DNA of 64,000 nt, from assembly GCA_951804985.1 (NCBI GenBank), contig OX638135.1, positions 65,647,970-65,711,969 on the forward strand, in the 5' to 3' direction. Source of the DNA: Dryomyza anilis (lineage: Eukaryota; Arthropoda; Insecta; Diptera; Dryomyzidae). The position numbers and the translations under genes were made by a program. Under the pieces are notes generated by a model. That model had not been told where the DNA came from and searched no databases. It was given only the letters and a program-made list of their open reading frames with translations. Below are positions 36,697 to 48,940 of the stretch, piece by piece; within the stretch, counting starts at the first letter, position 1; each line of letters starts with the position of its first letter.

Positions 36697-37242
36697 TGTT
36701 ACGAATATTCAGTCTACGGAAAACTGTTCTACGAGTTCGTATCGCTGGATTGTGTACAAAATAAAAACACACTTATATTTGGTTTTAACTAGTATTATTT
36801 CAACTAGTATTAATTAACTTTATTTATTTAAATTACAACTTAATGAATAATCACTTATATCAACTGATGAATTTATACAATTTAGCTTAACAATGTTCAC
36901 TCACGAGACGCACTAGTTCACTATCAAATTACATCTATAGTGCTGTGCCTCAGATGCGGCCGCCTTATATACTACAGGCATCAGTTCGACACGTTCCGAC
37001 AGGCTTCGACTTGTTTCCAGAACCTTCTACTCGTTTCGTGAATTTCTCATGCTATTGGCATCTCATTCGCACTCATGTGTTTTAATGTGCTGATCTTCCA
37101 TCTCTTTCTCGCACATTGGTCAGTACGTTGAATGATCCTCCGTCTCTTTCTAACACATTGCTTAGTGCGCTGAATTTTCTTGTGTCTGATTTAAAATTGT
37201 TGAATGCTTGCACTATGGGGCAAATTACATCTTTTCGTAACA
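36697..37242 (-). repeat. 3' LTR of copy 3
   Basis: TG..CA bounded, 546 bp on the minus strand from TGTTACGAAAAGATGTAATT to TGAATATTCGTAACA. It is longer than the 500-bp LTR of copy 1 and shares ATATAAGGCGGCCGCATCTG-like promoter sequence with LTR 2. Confidence 0.85.
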
Positions 37243-37255
37243 CTGCCCTCCACCT

Positions 37256-38262
37256 AAATCTGTTCGTCCCGAGCAGATGTTAATCCTCTCTCTCTCTATA
37301 CGGCGCCAACCTTTCTAAATGTACAACTTTAATTTTTCGTCTAACGCCTGCACGACATTGTTAATTTTTTTAATTATCTTCCTTTGTTGGTTATAGAGCA
37401 AAACAAGTTCTCCTTCCGTAAATCCCTCTGAATTTTTGCGCAAATCGTTTCTGGCCTTCATCTTATCACTCGCAAATTGATGCGCTTCGTTCATTTCTTC
37501 ACTTTTTCTGCAAACATAATTATGTACAGGAATTCCAGCTGAAGGACTCGCACCAAACTTTAAATCCGCAGGTAATCTTAAGTCTGTTCCAAAAACAAGT
37601 TTTGCGAAGCAACTGTGGTGTCATGAACCGCCGTTCGATAAGCCAGTGGTATGTGCGTATCCCAATCTTTTTGATTTTTATCAAACACTTTTCTGAGATA
37701 CTCTTCCAAAGTCCGATTGAATCTCTCCACCATGCCATCAGATTGCGGGTGCAATGTCGTTGTTCGCGTTGTTGAAGGCTTTGCATACTTCCTTAAAAAC
37801 TGCAGTCTCAAAATTTCTTCCTTGATATGAATGCAATTCCAACGGTACTCCAAAACGGCTTGCCCAGTTGTTTACTAATGCATCCGCAACTGTTGTGGCT
37901 TTTTGATTCGGCATGGGATACACTTCAGACCACTTGCTGAAGTAGTCAATGACGACAAACACATACCCGCATCACTGATTGCGGGCCCGACGACATCCAT
38001 GGCAATACGATCGAATGGTGCTCCCACGTTGTACTGATGCATCCTGCCGCGACTTCTGACTGTTGGTCCTTTTGCTGTTACACATTGCGGACAACTGCGA
38101 ATCCAATCGGCGACCGACTCTTGGCATCCAACCCAATAAAAACGTTTCTTTACTTTTTCGACCGTTTTATTTATACCTAAATGACCTCCACTAGATCCAC
38201 CATGGTTTTCCGCTCATATCTCTTTTACTTTTGACTTGGGAACAACAATCAAACTTCGAGCG
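37256..38262 (-). pseudogene. Integrase, copy 3, broken
   Basis: This copy preserves the N-terminal zinc-binding part lost in copies 1 and 2: GGSSGGHLGINKTVEKVKKR, FYWVGCQESVADWIRSCPQC. The core follows with DRIAMDVVGP and VVIDYFSKWSEVYPMPNQKA. The second catalytic motif reads LHSYQGRN, where copy 2 has LHSDQGRN, so the Asp is replaced by Tyr. Frameshifts follow before MVERFNRTLEEYLRKV. The C-terminal part to the polypurine tract is disrupted. Confidence 0.85.
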
Positions 38263-39584
38263 GATGTGTCATCTTCATCGTTAATAATATAATAATATAA
38301 GTTGAAGTTTTTCTTTTATTTTTTGCGATCCTGGAGATTGTGGATAGGTTTGATTTTGTCACTTTCCTATTAGACAAATTCTTGGTCTGCAAATATACAT
38401 AAATTCATCATTTTTTGTTTAATAGTATGCTTTTTATTACCATTTATGTGGACAAAAATGTTATTATAAGGACTAATGCGAACTTTCAACAATCGATCTT
38501 TTTAAATAACATAATTTAAATCCTTACAATAATGAATCGACCATATATTTCATTCACATCATCAATATATCCTGTTGCAATGTCTCCCGAATAAAAATTC
38601 TTTAGAAATATGTTTATTAATATATATTCATTATCTTAATTAAATAGAAATATTTTAATTCGCAGTTAATGTTTTTAAATGTAAATATCTTAAAAAATAG
38701 AAAGGACACATTAAAAGCAATATCACTTTCGAATTAGGTATTCTCTCTAGTATTACCAATGATTAAAAATATTTAATTTTTTTTTTACTAAATATACTTT
38801 TCCGATGAATTCGTAAATTGATCTTATTTTCTAAATTTTTCAAATTTAACAGTTTATTTTAACCAAACTATAAACGATATTCAAGTGGAATTAATGCCAT
38901 AACATTTCCAGGTTTATTCCTGAGTTATAACCGTATTCATTTAAAATCAATAGCTCTCTAATCTTTACATAAAAAATTTTTTAAGTTGTTGCAGTGAAAA
39001 ATGCAAAAAACATGATATGAATAAAAAGATGGAGAATTTTGTGCCAAACGGTGTTATATTAAGCATATTACGAACATAAAAAAATTGCACGATGCGACCA
39101 ACATTTTTGGATAGACATGTATTTTTGGATATGCATAGGAAAATAATAAATATCCATTTACATAATGTTTATATCACCTGGATATTTTTTATACTGATAG
39201 AAAATATACAATTTTCATTTTAAAACATTATAATGGTATTCATCTAAGGTGACAAATGAGCCGTATACCGCGTATCTGCATAAATATACAGCCTCATATA
39301 TGATCTGCCAATATTTGTATGGGAAATATTATGTGTTAGTATTACTATCCATATCACAGACAATACCAGCGTATAAAATTTAAATGTCATCTATTTGATT
39401 AATACGAGTTTGTTCATAAAGGCACCTGTCGCCGCTATTAAAATAATTTATTTTCACAGCGGTTATTGGAAATAACTGACTAAATTACATTTAATATCTT
39501 TGGGTATATACAAAATTTGGTTCCCTTGTAAAAAGAAAAAATATAGAAATATCAAGGTGTGTCTATTTTTATGCCGACGTACTG
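38263..39584. other. AT-rich stretch, no feature recognised
   Basis: About 1.3 kb of AT-rich DNA without frames, terminal repeats or similarity elsewhere. ACCGTAT/ATACGCGGT-like text near 39270 is not obviously structured. Confidence 0.45.
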
Positions 39585-39727
39585 CTCCTGTTCTATGCGT
39601 ACGGCTGCCGAAGAGGTGCTTGGATTCCAACACCCCCTGAGGAATCAGTGGTGTCGCGAGAGATCAAGAGTGTCGCGCGGCCACTGCAGAGAAAGACGCT
39701 GCATACAGATCCACCCTTAAGTCAGTA
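39585..39727 (+). pseudogene. RTE LINE copy 2, segment 1
   Basis: Corresponds to 7047-7188 of copy 1: GTACGGCTGCCGAAGAGGTG, AGAGTGTCGCGCGGCCACTG and AGAAAGACGCTGC. This is the linker between endonuclease and reverse transcriptase. The left side is 5' truncated. It breaks at GTCAGTA, and the next segment resumes with TAGCTACG at 40955. Confidence 0.85.
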
Positions 39728-40123
39728 CCCAGCAGGGAAATGGGCAATGCATTACTTTTGTTATCTATGAATTTGTTATCTATGAATCCTTTGGTAACAA
39801 AGAATTCATCGGATACATGGGAATAGTAAATATGCAACACCAACTTTATAGATTACTCGGTAACCTATATGGCCGGTAAACATAACTTTCTAAAGACATC
39901 GCCGTGAAAAAAATAATCTATTCTGTAATGCATACACCCAAAGATCGAATCAATTGGGTCAACCGTCTTTTTTTGCCAACCGATTTATTTAGTTCTGTCA
40001 ACTTTCGACTGATTCAGTTGTTGCAACACCGCGTATCAGTTCACACAACTAATGAATACAATTGACACAACCAATTTGTTTAGTTGTGGTAGCCAATTTA
40101 ATTATAAGAAATCGGCCATTTTA

Positions 40124-40244
40124 CCTAGCGCTCCAACGTGTTGCAAACACGAAGTCAGCGTCACAACAGCGTTCCCGAGATCGAACATTGCCGACGATTC
40201 GTTGTGCTGCTGACTTCGTGTTTGCAACACGTTGGAGCGCTAGG
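40124..40244. repeat. 36-bp perfect inverted repeat
   Basis: 40124-40159 and 40209-40244 are exactly complementary over 36 bases, with a 49-base loop. The arms contain AGCGCTCCAACGTGTTGCAA. The G/C content is clearly above the surroundings. Function unknown. Confidence 0.9.
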
Positions 40245-40359
40245 GCTGCATATATAAATACAACATATGGAAACACAATAGGAAGTACTCTGTAGAATAG
40301 TATGTCTCTAGTGGATGAAAGTATATTTGTGCATGAAAAAACCGAACAGTAAAAACGAA

Positions 40360-40525
40360 CAAGCCTTAAAACAATTTCAAATTTTGTTTAAGACGTGGCA
40401 CGCACTGTCCGCAGCACAAAACAAAAAAATAGTGAAAAAATCCTAAATCGCCTTAAAACAATTCCAAATATTGTTTAAGACTAAGACGTGGCACGCGCTG
40501 TCCGCAAAACAAAACGAGTCAAAAA
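40360..40525. repeat. Two-copy tandem repeat
   Basis: CCTTAAAACAATTTCAAATT..TTTAAGACGTGGCACGCACT at about 40363 is repeated with changes at about 40451. Each copy includes TGTCCGCA followed by CAAAACAAA. Confidence 0.7.
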
Positions 40526-40954
40526 TGTAAAGCTTGCGCGACTGGTGTTGTACTGCTTTGGCATCGCTATTATGCAAGACAACTGATTTCACAGTTGAAT
40601 CAAATAAATATTGGCTGCTACAACTTAATGTTATATAGCTATCTATTAAGTCAACTAAATATTGGTTAGGTCTCATTTTTAATTTAGTTGCCGTGGCAAT
40701 AGAAACAAAAAAATTGAAAATGGATAAAAAGTTTGTTTCCCCAATCAATGTTGCAGTTGCTTCAACTAATAGTTGGTTACGCTTCATACTATTGTTTACC
40801 ACAAATGAATTTCAGTTGAAACTGACTAAATTTGGTAGATGCAAATGAATATTCGTTGAAACAACTGCACGTCAAGCAATTATTTTTTTGTGTGTAGCCC
40901 CTACAAGGTTTCGACAACTAAATATATTACTATTGATTACCTTTCCCTTCTGGG

Positions 40955-41430
40955 TAGCTACGCGATCTTCGAAGGAGCAGTACAAAGAGAAGAGAAGAGA
41001 AGGGAAGAGAGACGTCTTTTCAGGCGTAAAAAAGAGAGGTAGAAAGACGTGAGTGTGAGGAGATTGAAATGCATGGGGACAGGAATGAGGCTCGAAAATT
41101 CTTTGAGAAAATAAGACGCCTAGCTGGAGGTTCAAAATGAGACCGGGAATTTAGTGACAGATATCCAGAGCACACTGAAAATATGGAGGGATCACTTCTC
41201 TAAACTGCTGACCCGTGATGATGACAGCAATTCCAACGATAGAGAAGTAAACCCGGCAACCCCAGTACTTAATGACGACGTTGATATTTCTCAAACCGAC
41301 CGTGACGAGGTCAGAACAGACAGTGCTCGGCTAAAAAACAACAATGCCGCAGGTGCTGATAGCCTGCCTGCTGAGTTGTTTTAGACCGGAGGCGACGAGT
41401 TAATAATTAGCATGCACGAACTCGTAAGCA
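40955..41430 (+). pseudogene. RTE LINE copy 2, segment 2
   Basis: Continues from segment 1 with GAAGGAGCAGTACAAAGAGA (7201 in copy 1) to the end of the linker. 41154-41384 encodes a stretch missing from copy 1 with IQSTLKIWRDHFSKLL and LKNNNAAGADSLPAELF, the usual K.NKA.G.DGIP.E.. entry of LINE reverse transcriptases. It breaks at CTCGTAAGCA. Confidence 0.85.
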
Positions 41431-41529
41431 CACTCAGAAAAATAGCATTGGTTAAAACAACTATATAAAGGTGTTGTTTAACATTTTATCAATTTTGGTA
41501 TTTTCAAATTAAAAAATTGTCATTTTAAA

Positions 41530-42480
41530 CACTGCACTATGGGACAGAAGCTTAGTCTAGCTCGCCGAAAATCAGACATTCAAGTTTGTTGCAGAAAGTT
41601 TAAAAATATGTCATTTTATTAATAATTTATGAGAACCTAAGAACAAACAAAAAATGATACACCCTAGTGAAAAAATCTTTCTGTAGGCTTGCTTAAAGTG
41701 AAAAAATTAAACAAGTGCTTTTCAAGAAATAAAAATGGATTACATTAAAACTCATAACTCTATCAATATGTACTCCATATGCAGAGTGTTAATTTTATAT
41801 TATTGGGAATTGAGATAACTATCATCTTGTGTATCAAAAATTTCAAATGGCTATTCGTGTTTTTCCTGATTATCTGTCTAAAACATGAAACAAAAATTAT
41901 ATATTTTTTTTATACAAATGTACACATGGAAAAAAAAAGCTTTCAAATGCTCTCATAACGGTGTTAAACATGTCTGCATTAGTTTGCTACACGCCATTTA
42001 AAATGAGTTTAAGTGATGAGAAAAGTACGAAAATCGTAAAATAATTTAACTAAATTTTGTTACTTTAATATGTCAGTTTTGCCTTTTCTGTCATTATAGT
42101 TGACAAAACTGGCTCATATTTGGTATGGTAGTTAAGAATTGTGATATGTACCATAGTACCTAATATTATCAGAATATCTCTTACGATGATCAAGTTATAT
42201 AGTTTAAAAAAATTGTAGGCGTGGCAGTTGGCCAATAACGCCCATATTAAGAATGGTCATGTGCAATTACAGTATGTATCTAAATACCAATTATGAAAAA
42301 AAATATCTCATTCCAAATAAAGTTATAGCCATTTCAATTATATGACAGGTGAGCGTGGTAATGGACCAATCTTGATAATTTTCCAATTGAAATCTATTCA
42401 TAGAACATGTATGCTTAGTGTAAAGTTTCGTTAAGATTGGAGCAAAACTGTATTTACGGCGACTTCTGTCCCACAGTGCA
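41530..42480. mobile_element. Nested TIR element with TGGGACAGAAG ends
   Basis: CACTGCACTATGGGACAGAA on the left pairs with CTTCTGTCCCACAGTGCA on the right. GGCGTGGCAGTTGGCC and AACGCCCATATTAAG inside resemble repeat family C vocabulary. Non-coding. Confidence 0.5.
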
Positions 42481-44112
42481 CAGTTGGCTGTGGACTAGAT
42501 ATTTTGGCCAAAATTAATTATATCTTTAACTATAACTCTAATTTGTATAAAAAATTGTATTCATATAATTTCGATAACGCCGATTTAGAATATGTTATAA
42601 ACAAATTAAAATTCAAAATGGCGAATTCAATATGGCATACAAAAATTCGGTTTACATATAATAAATGTGCCAGAAAAGTCAAATCTGATCTGAATAATTT
42701 TAAATTTCAAATGGCGGCTCTAAAATTTCAAAAAGTAAAAAACACGGTTTTCATAACTTTCAATTTCAGATAAGAATTAAAGTTTAAAAGATATATTAAG
42801 AAAATAAATTGAATCCAAACAAGGAGACATCAACGTATATATTTACTGTCATTTTTGTAAATATTCAGAAGAGAAATTTTTTGGAAAATAAAATTTAGAT
42901 ACAGGTGCTTTTTTTTACATACACCCAGAAAAAAATACCCTCAAATCCCATTAAAATTAGTCAATAGGAAAATTATTGATTTAATAGTATATAAAAATGA
43001 ATCTTTCATATACACTCAATGGCAATGTCATGGTATTTTCTAGTATTTAATGGTATTTTCCGATTAATAGTAAAATTTAATAGTAAAAAACTATTATATA
43101 TATAGTATTTTTTCTGGGTGTATGCGCCGGGCTTCACAGGGCTTCACGCAATATTAGAAAAATTGGTACGCAGTTTTGTTTTACGGTCTTAGGTGCATGT
43201 AGAAAGGGTGCACATTTTGAGATTTTGCAAAGATAGGCCTTTTTAAAAACTAGTTCAGCTTTTCACAAGCACAATATGTCATCGAATAATCACTTATTTA
43301 TACGTTTGAAAAAATATATATTGATTTAACTGGTATTGATTTATCTGGTAACTGGTAAAGTGTGTTTAACTGATAATTTCATTGATACAGTTTCTTCATA
43401 GAAAGTTAAGTTATTATCATATCATTATTCCTTGTGTTATATATTTCCGAATAATGACTGTTTTACTTTTCCATTATATGTTTCCATATTTTTATGATTT
43501 GTTTTCAAATTTATTTAAAATTAATAGAAATAAAGGGTTTATTGCAAAAATTTAATAACAAAACCGAAACAAAAAACTAAATAATTCAGTTCAAAGTTTT
43601 GGAAAAATGGAAAAAATCATATTGTTTATCCTGTTTATTGCCGATAATGACGTAATTTTTGGAATAGAGCAAATCCACATAAGATATGTAGTAACAATAA
43701 TCAAGAATTAAAAAATAAAGAAAGTTAATCTTTCATATTGGAGCGATTTTTATATTTTTTTACATTTTAATTATCAGATTCATGATCAGAGACATCGAAA
43801 CCATATGTGTTCTAATTTTCTTTGAAATACAGTCATATTAATGAATTTCATCCGCCATATTGGATCCGCAATATTGAATTCAATATTTCTAACGTCAGAT
43901 TCGTAATCAGAGACCCCGAAAACGTATGTGTACTAATTTTCTTTGAAATCCAGTAATATTTAAAATTTTCATCCGCCGTATTGAATCCGCCATTTTGAAT
44001 TTTAATTTTTTGATATCAGATTCGTTTTCAAAGACCTCAAAAACATTAAAGTACCAAATATCATGAATTATGGCCAAACTTTTTAATTCTCATCCCACTG
44101 TGCAGTGCACTG
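42474..44112. mobile_element. Nested TIR-like element, adjacent to the previous one
   Basis: The left end CACAGTGCACAGTTGG..TATTTTGGCCAAAATTAAT pairs loosely with the right end ATTATGGCCAAAC..CATCCCACTGTGCAGTG. Inside, a block of about 130-140 bp with TCAGATTC, TTTTCTTTGAAATNCAGT and CATCCGCC is repeated near 43775, 43900 and 44010. Its left part includes AAAATGGCGAATTC-type text of the same kind. Boundaries are approximate. Confidence 0.4.
42922..43120. mobile_element. MITE family M2, copy 2
   Basis: Ends CACCCAGAAAAAAATACC and the complement of TAGTATTTTTTCTGGGTG, with TA on both sides (42920-42921 and 43121-43122). 199 bp. Shares ATTTTCTAGTATTTAATGGT with the 28905 copy. TA duplication and a CA-start TIR suggest a Tc1/mariner-mobilised MITE. 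Confidence 0.85.
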
Positions 44113-44120
44113 TTAAATTG

Positions 44121-44692
44121 GGCTCTGCGAATTAACACCTAACGCAAAAACGCCTAATGTAATAAGTCCTAATGTAAGAAATAAAATAACACCTAACATT
44201 CAAAGTAACTCCTAACTAATTATGAATTATCTCCAACATAAATTATGAAATAACACCTAACATTTAGGTGTTAATTCATTACGAAATATCTCCTAACCCA
44301 AAAACGTCAAATAAGTCCTAATCATAAAAAACAATTTAATAACTTTAAACCCCTTTAGTTATAATAAAAAAGGGTTTAATTTCATAAAATTTCGGAACAA
44401 AACATACAAAATATTCAATTTAGTAAATTTGAGAAAAGTGAATTAACTCCTAAATAAACAATATGAATTAACTTCTAATTAGGGCTTATTTCATTTCTGA
44501 CATTTTCGCGGTTATTGCACAATGAAATTACTCCTAACAAATAAAATGAAATTACTTCTAATTTTGATTAAATAATATCTAATGTTTAGGTGTTATTTCA
44601 TGTGCAATAACTCCTAACTTTATATGTACAATAGGCTTTATGTCACTTTTTTTTGTTGGGCGTTTTTGCGGTAGGTGCTATTTCGCAGAGCC
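44121..44692. mobile_element. MULE-like MITE with 9-bp target duplication
   Basis: The exact 9-mer GTTAAATTG flanks the element (44112-44120 and 44693-44701). TIRs of about 38 bp start GGCTCTGCGAATTAACACCT and, on the complement, GGCTCTGCGAAATAGCACCT, and continue into GCAAAAACGCC. The interior repeats CTCCTAA / ACACCTAA / TTAGGTGTTA more than ten times in both orientations. 572 bp, non-coding. Nine-bp duplications and long TIRs fit the Mutator-like superfamily. Confidence 0.85.
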
Positions 44693-45609
44693 GTTAAATT
44701 GTTATATCAAATAATTTGAAATAGTAAAATGGCAATTATTGACAATTGTTGAATGACCATTTAAAATTGACATTATCTACTGTGTTACCATGAGAGAATG
44801 ACAATGACATTGTTATTCAAACACTCTCTTGGTTGAAATAACTTCTTAACCAATTCGTTGTTTAAAGTAACTATTTCATATTTTTTTTCTTAAATATTGT
44901 TGCTCATTTTTGCTTTCGCTGTTTGCCAGTCGCGTTTTGTTGGCTGTCACTTGTGGAATATAATAAAATAATAAGAACATTAATTTATTTATTAAAATAA
45001 TCATAAATTCAAGTAAACAACAAATAGAACCAAAAAAATACATTGTGAGTAACATTAATATTTAGAAATTCATTTTTTTAGATGTCGAAAACTATTTGAA
45101 TAACAGGCCTTCGAAGAATCTGCAAGACCAGTGGAGGAAATCGTTTAAATTAAGTCGAACCGAAATATTAAAAGTAGATATTGCTTTTACATTTATGGAA
45201 AACATTTGAAATGAAAATATATATATGATATCAGATAAACTTTAATATTCTAAAATAATTAACTTTCTCATGTTTAACTGAAAATATAAAATACACAGAT
45301 AGTTGTTTTTACCCTATAAATATATGCAAATTTATCATTGTTTCTAGAAAAGTACAATTTATTAGTTAGTTCACATTTGGTATAGGATAATTAACCAATC
45401 GAAAAAGGTTAACATATTGTTTTACAATTATATTTTTAGCTGACAACTTAAGTGTTTATCAACAATAATGTGGGCAAATTCAACTATTTCACTGGTTGTT
45501 TTCAAATCTGAGTTTAACAATTTTAATTGGTTGTTAAAACTATTTTCATTGACAGGGGCTATAACTACCAAGGTTTTTCGTTGGCTTTACCAATGTTTTT
45601 CTCTGGGTG

Positions 45610-45971
45610 CAGAATTTGGTCGAATGAAAGCATGCCAAGTGACTGGAACCTCAGTGTTCTCTGCCCAATCCTAAAGAAAGGGGATCCCACTATTTGCGTC
45701 AACTACTGTGGGATCAGCCTACTTAATATCGCATATAAGGTTCTATCGAGCGTATTATGTGAAAGACTGAAGCCCATCGTGCGACTTTTTTAACTTATTA
45801 ATGGAGAAAATAGTTCGAGCTGCTGAACTTCGTCAAAGCGGCACTATCCTCAACAAAAGTATAATACTGTTCGCATATGCCGACGATATTCATATCATTG
45901 GCAGGAGCACACGAGCAGTCAGCGCAGCATTTTCCATATTGGAGAAAGTGTCGCGTCGAATGGGTCTAGCG
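45610..45971 (+). pseudogene. RTE LINE copy 2, segment 3, with the YADD box
   Basis: Carries NYCGISLLNIAYKVLSSVLC (in the frame of 45527-45793), then a deletion at GCCCATC/TCGTGCGAC that removes about 335 bp present in copy 1, then MEKIVRAAELRQSGTILNKS and LFAYADDIHIIGRSTRAVSA, containing the catalytic YADD of LINE reverse transcriptases. It breaks at TAGCG (45971). Confidence 0.85.
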
Positions 45972-46565
45972 TACAGTGGATCGAAGGCGCGCATTTGGCC
46001 CGAAACAAAAATTTCATCAATTTGATTTTTTTTTGTGCTATCATAAAATAGGCATCCTAGTGAATAGAAAAAATTCAATGAATTGTTTTATATGTATTAT
46101 TTTCAATAGGATATCAGTCCAAAGTGGGCTCTTTTTTGATTTTTTTGTTAATTTTAATATTTTTTTGAATACTTTTGTTTTAAATTTAATTATATTAATT
46201 CTTGTTAAGTTATTACATTAAAGTTTTCACATATTATAGCTAAAATCATGCTAAATCATGTATTTCTTATTTACTTTCAAAAATTACTCAAAATTTTGAT
46301 TTTTAAGTTCGACATTCGGTGACAAAAGTAGCCAATTATAAAATATTTCGAAAAAATCTTTTTTGTAAATAGGATGCAACTTGTGTGGCTAATCGTGGCT
46401 TCTGCAAAACACACTATGATCGATAACTTCAGATATTTAGACATATGCTAGTATAAAAACTTGGGCCCAGAACGCCCCGGAGAGATAAAAAATTGAAAAG
46501 CGTCCAATTGAAAAAGCGTCTTTTTAAAAAAATAGACAAAATAATACTTTTAATTATACCATACA

Positions 46566-46640
46566 CCAGGCATGTCAAAGTCATTTGGCATCATGGGCCG
46601 CATTGGCAGTTCAAATGATGAGGCGGGCCGTATTTATGTA
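46566..46640 (+). mobile_element. hAT-like element left end
   Basis: CCAGGCATGTCAAAGTCATT followed by CATGGGCCGCATTGGCAGTT and GGCGGGCCGTATTTATG has the form of the left end of a widespread hAT family type (CAGG.TGTCAAA..CA..GGGCCGC). The matching right end was not found in the window, so the element is truncated or very diverged. Confidence 0.45.
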
Positions 46641-47859
46641 CCATAAGAAAAAACATTTGGTTCTTCGGATGTAAAATAAAATGTAAAGTTAAGATGATAA
46701 AATTTTCCATTGATCTTCGTCAAAGCGCCGCATGAGTACTTCTTTTCCCAAAAAATTGTTCAGTTTTTGTCTGTTTGAAATATATCGTCAAAATGTAAGA
46801 ACTTCTTTGATCCCGTCAAAAATTTTGTCTTAGGTAATGGAGTATATTTCAAACACTAGATAAAATTTTATAAAACAGACACCTGACGATCATCCAAAAT
46901 TGTAGCAACTTTTTATGTCGGCAAAAAATCGTTCGATATCGAATCAGATCTTGTATCGAAGGCCAAATCGTACTAAAACTGCAAAAATATTTCAAAGCGA
47001 CATATCGCAGTTTTTTTTGAAACGATAATGAAAACGATTCTAGATTAATATTGCTTCAAATAGTTCAAATATGTCGAGATTTTTTTGAGAAACATTGCGA
47101 TATCTATGTGGAAAATGCTTAAATATCCTAACATAAAATTTTACTCCACGAAAATGGAAGACTGGTTACCAAATTTTTTATATTTTCGGTAAACCCAATA
47201 CTTAAACATATTGAAAAAGTTTGTTTTTTAAAATACCGTATATAAATTTGATATTTGAATAAATTTGAAAAGGTTTCCTGTTTCTGAAAAATTAATTTAA
47301 ATTGCAAGGACAATGACGATTGATTAGATGTTCGGATTTAGGAGTTTTGACGAAGTTTGTTTTATTTTCCTTAAAACGATATTTGTATCATTCTACGGCC
47401 TAGAGTTATTTCCCAATAAACATTTTTGTAAAGGTTGGCAGACTAAGATTTCTTAATAAGCTTACTAATAAAAAATTCACAACCATTTCGTAAATGATTT
47501 CAAATCACACTTACTTTATATTTGTTAATAAGCTTATTAACAAAGAGAAACGCAATTAAAAAACAAGTGTTTGTAAAAAGCTCAGACGTTATATTTACCA
47601 ACGGCAACGTAAAACGCCAAAACAAATTATATGTAAACATCGAAGAAAATTAAAGTTGTGTTTTGTGTGCAAATTTTGGGCATCATATTTGGAGAAAAAC
47701 ATATAAGTACGTATGCATAATAATTAGATAATGTGTTTAAAACGGAAGCAAACGATTAAAACGCAAAGAGAAGAAATTATTAGTTTATTAATGTCCAAGA
47801 AAGTTCGGGGAGATTCAATGGGCAATGACGGTCAACATCACATATTTGATAGGCTGAAA

Positions 47860-48103
<244 letters not shown>

Positions 48104-48145
48104 ACACAATGAATTTATCGAATTTAAATTTATGTAATGTTGAAA

Positions 48146-48465
48146 TGTTGTAGCCGCGGTAGCTCAGTGGTTAGTGCGTTGGACTGCGAGCCGAAAGGTC
48201 CCCGGTTCAAGCCTGGACTGGGGCTAACAACATCTTTTCATAGAAACATTTTTCTATACCGCGCTACCTCTCGTCAGTAAATGGCAAACCTACGAGAGTA
48301 AAACCATTGCGTATGAAAAGCTCTCCCCCGCCGTTCGGATTCGGCAATAAACTGTAGGTACCACCACTTTGAGTACAAATATAACACGCACAGCTCAAAA
48401 TGGTGAGAGAGCTCGGCCGAAGTTCTATACAGGACTGTAGCGCCAAACTATTATATATTATTTAT
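48146..48465 (+). mobile_element. tRNA-derived SINE, copy 3
   Basis: Exact 11-bp duplication TAATGTTGAAA at 48135-48145 and 48466-48476. The tRNA-like head 48153-48224 has the same A-box and B-box text as copies 1 and 2. The tail is ATTATATATT, a degraded (ATT)n. Confidence 0.9.
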
Positions 48466-48940
48466 TAATGTTGAAAATAACGCATTTAAGTTATATCATA
48501 AGAATAAAGAAATAAAAATGTAATAATAAATAAAAATGTAATTAAATGTGTTTTCATAATTTGTTAAATGTTTTTCATTTCATAATTATTGCTTATAGAA
48601 AATTCCTAATATGCTTACCAAATTATTACAAAACATTTCACAATAAGCTTACAAATTTGTAATAAAACTTTTATAATAAACTTACTAAATTATTACAAAA
48701 CAATTTGTAATAAGCTTACAAAATAATTACAAAACGTTTCATATTAAGCTTACAATATGATTACATATAGCGTACTATTCAATATTACACATAAGCTTTC
48801 AATGTAAGCCTACAATCAATGTCCAGTTTCACTAATCCGACAATTATTATGCAACGTTTTGTAAACATTTCGCAAGCTTATTATAAAACATAACATTACA
48901 TATATAGCCTTACAAAAAGCTTTCAATGTTTGCACAAAAA

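Larger units (their letters stand above)
36697..38262 (-). mobile_element. Gypsy LTR retrotransposon, copy 3 (antisense 3' end)
   Basis: Contains, reading on the minus strand, part of integrase, the polypurine tract and a complete 3' LTR. Similarity starts at CATCCGCTCGAAGTTTGATT, equivalent to about 21122 in copy 1. Gag, protease and reverse transcriptase are absent. Confidence 0.85.
39728..40954. mobile_element. TIR element inserted in RTE copy 2 (first insertion)
   Basis: The ends CCCAGCAGGGAAA and the complement of TTTCCCTTCTGGG match in 12 of 13 positions and are flanked by a TA duplication (39726-39727 and 40955-40956). Removing the element restores the RTE reading GTCAGTAGCTACG. A second TACACCCAAAGA/TTTTTTTGTGTGTA pair at about 39934-40895 suggests another element within it. 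1227 bp, no transposase. Confidence 0.75.
41431..45609. mobile_element. TIR element inserted in RTE copy 2 (second insertion)
   Basis: The ends CACTCAGAAAAATAGCATTG and CACCCAGAGAAAAACATTGG (complement of the right end) are related over about 30 bp. Removal joins GTAAGCA to GAATTTGG as in copy 1, leaving CA duplicated. The ends resemble those of MITE family M2 (CACCCAGAAAAAA). 4179 bp, swollen by at least four further elements; no transposase frame. Confidence 0.7.

Noticed and set aside
40872..41135. Antisense frames over RTE copy 2 (also 7122-7469)
   Set aside because: They are shadows of the sense reverse-transcriptase and linker sequence.
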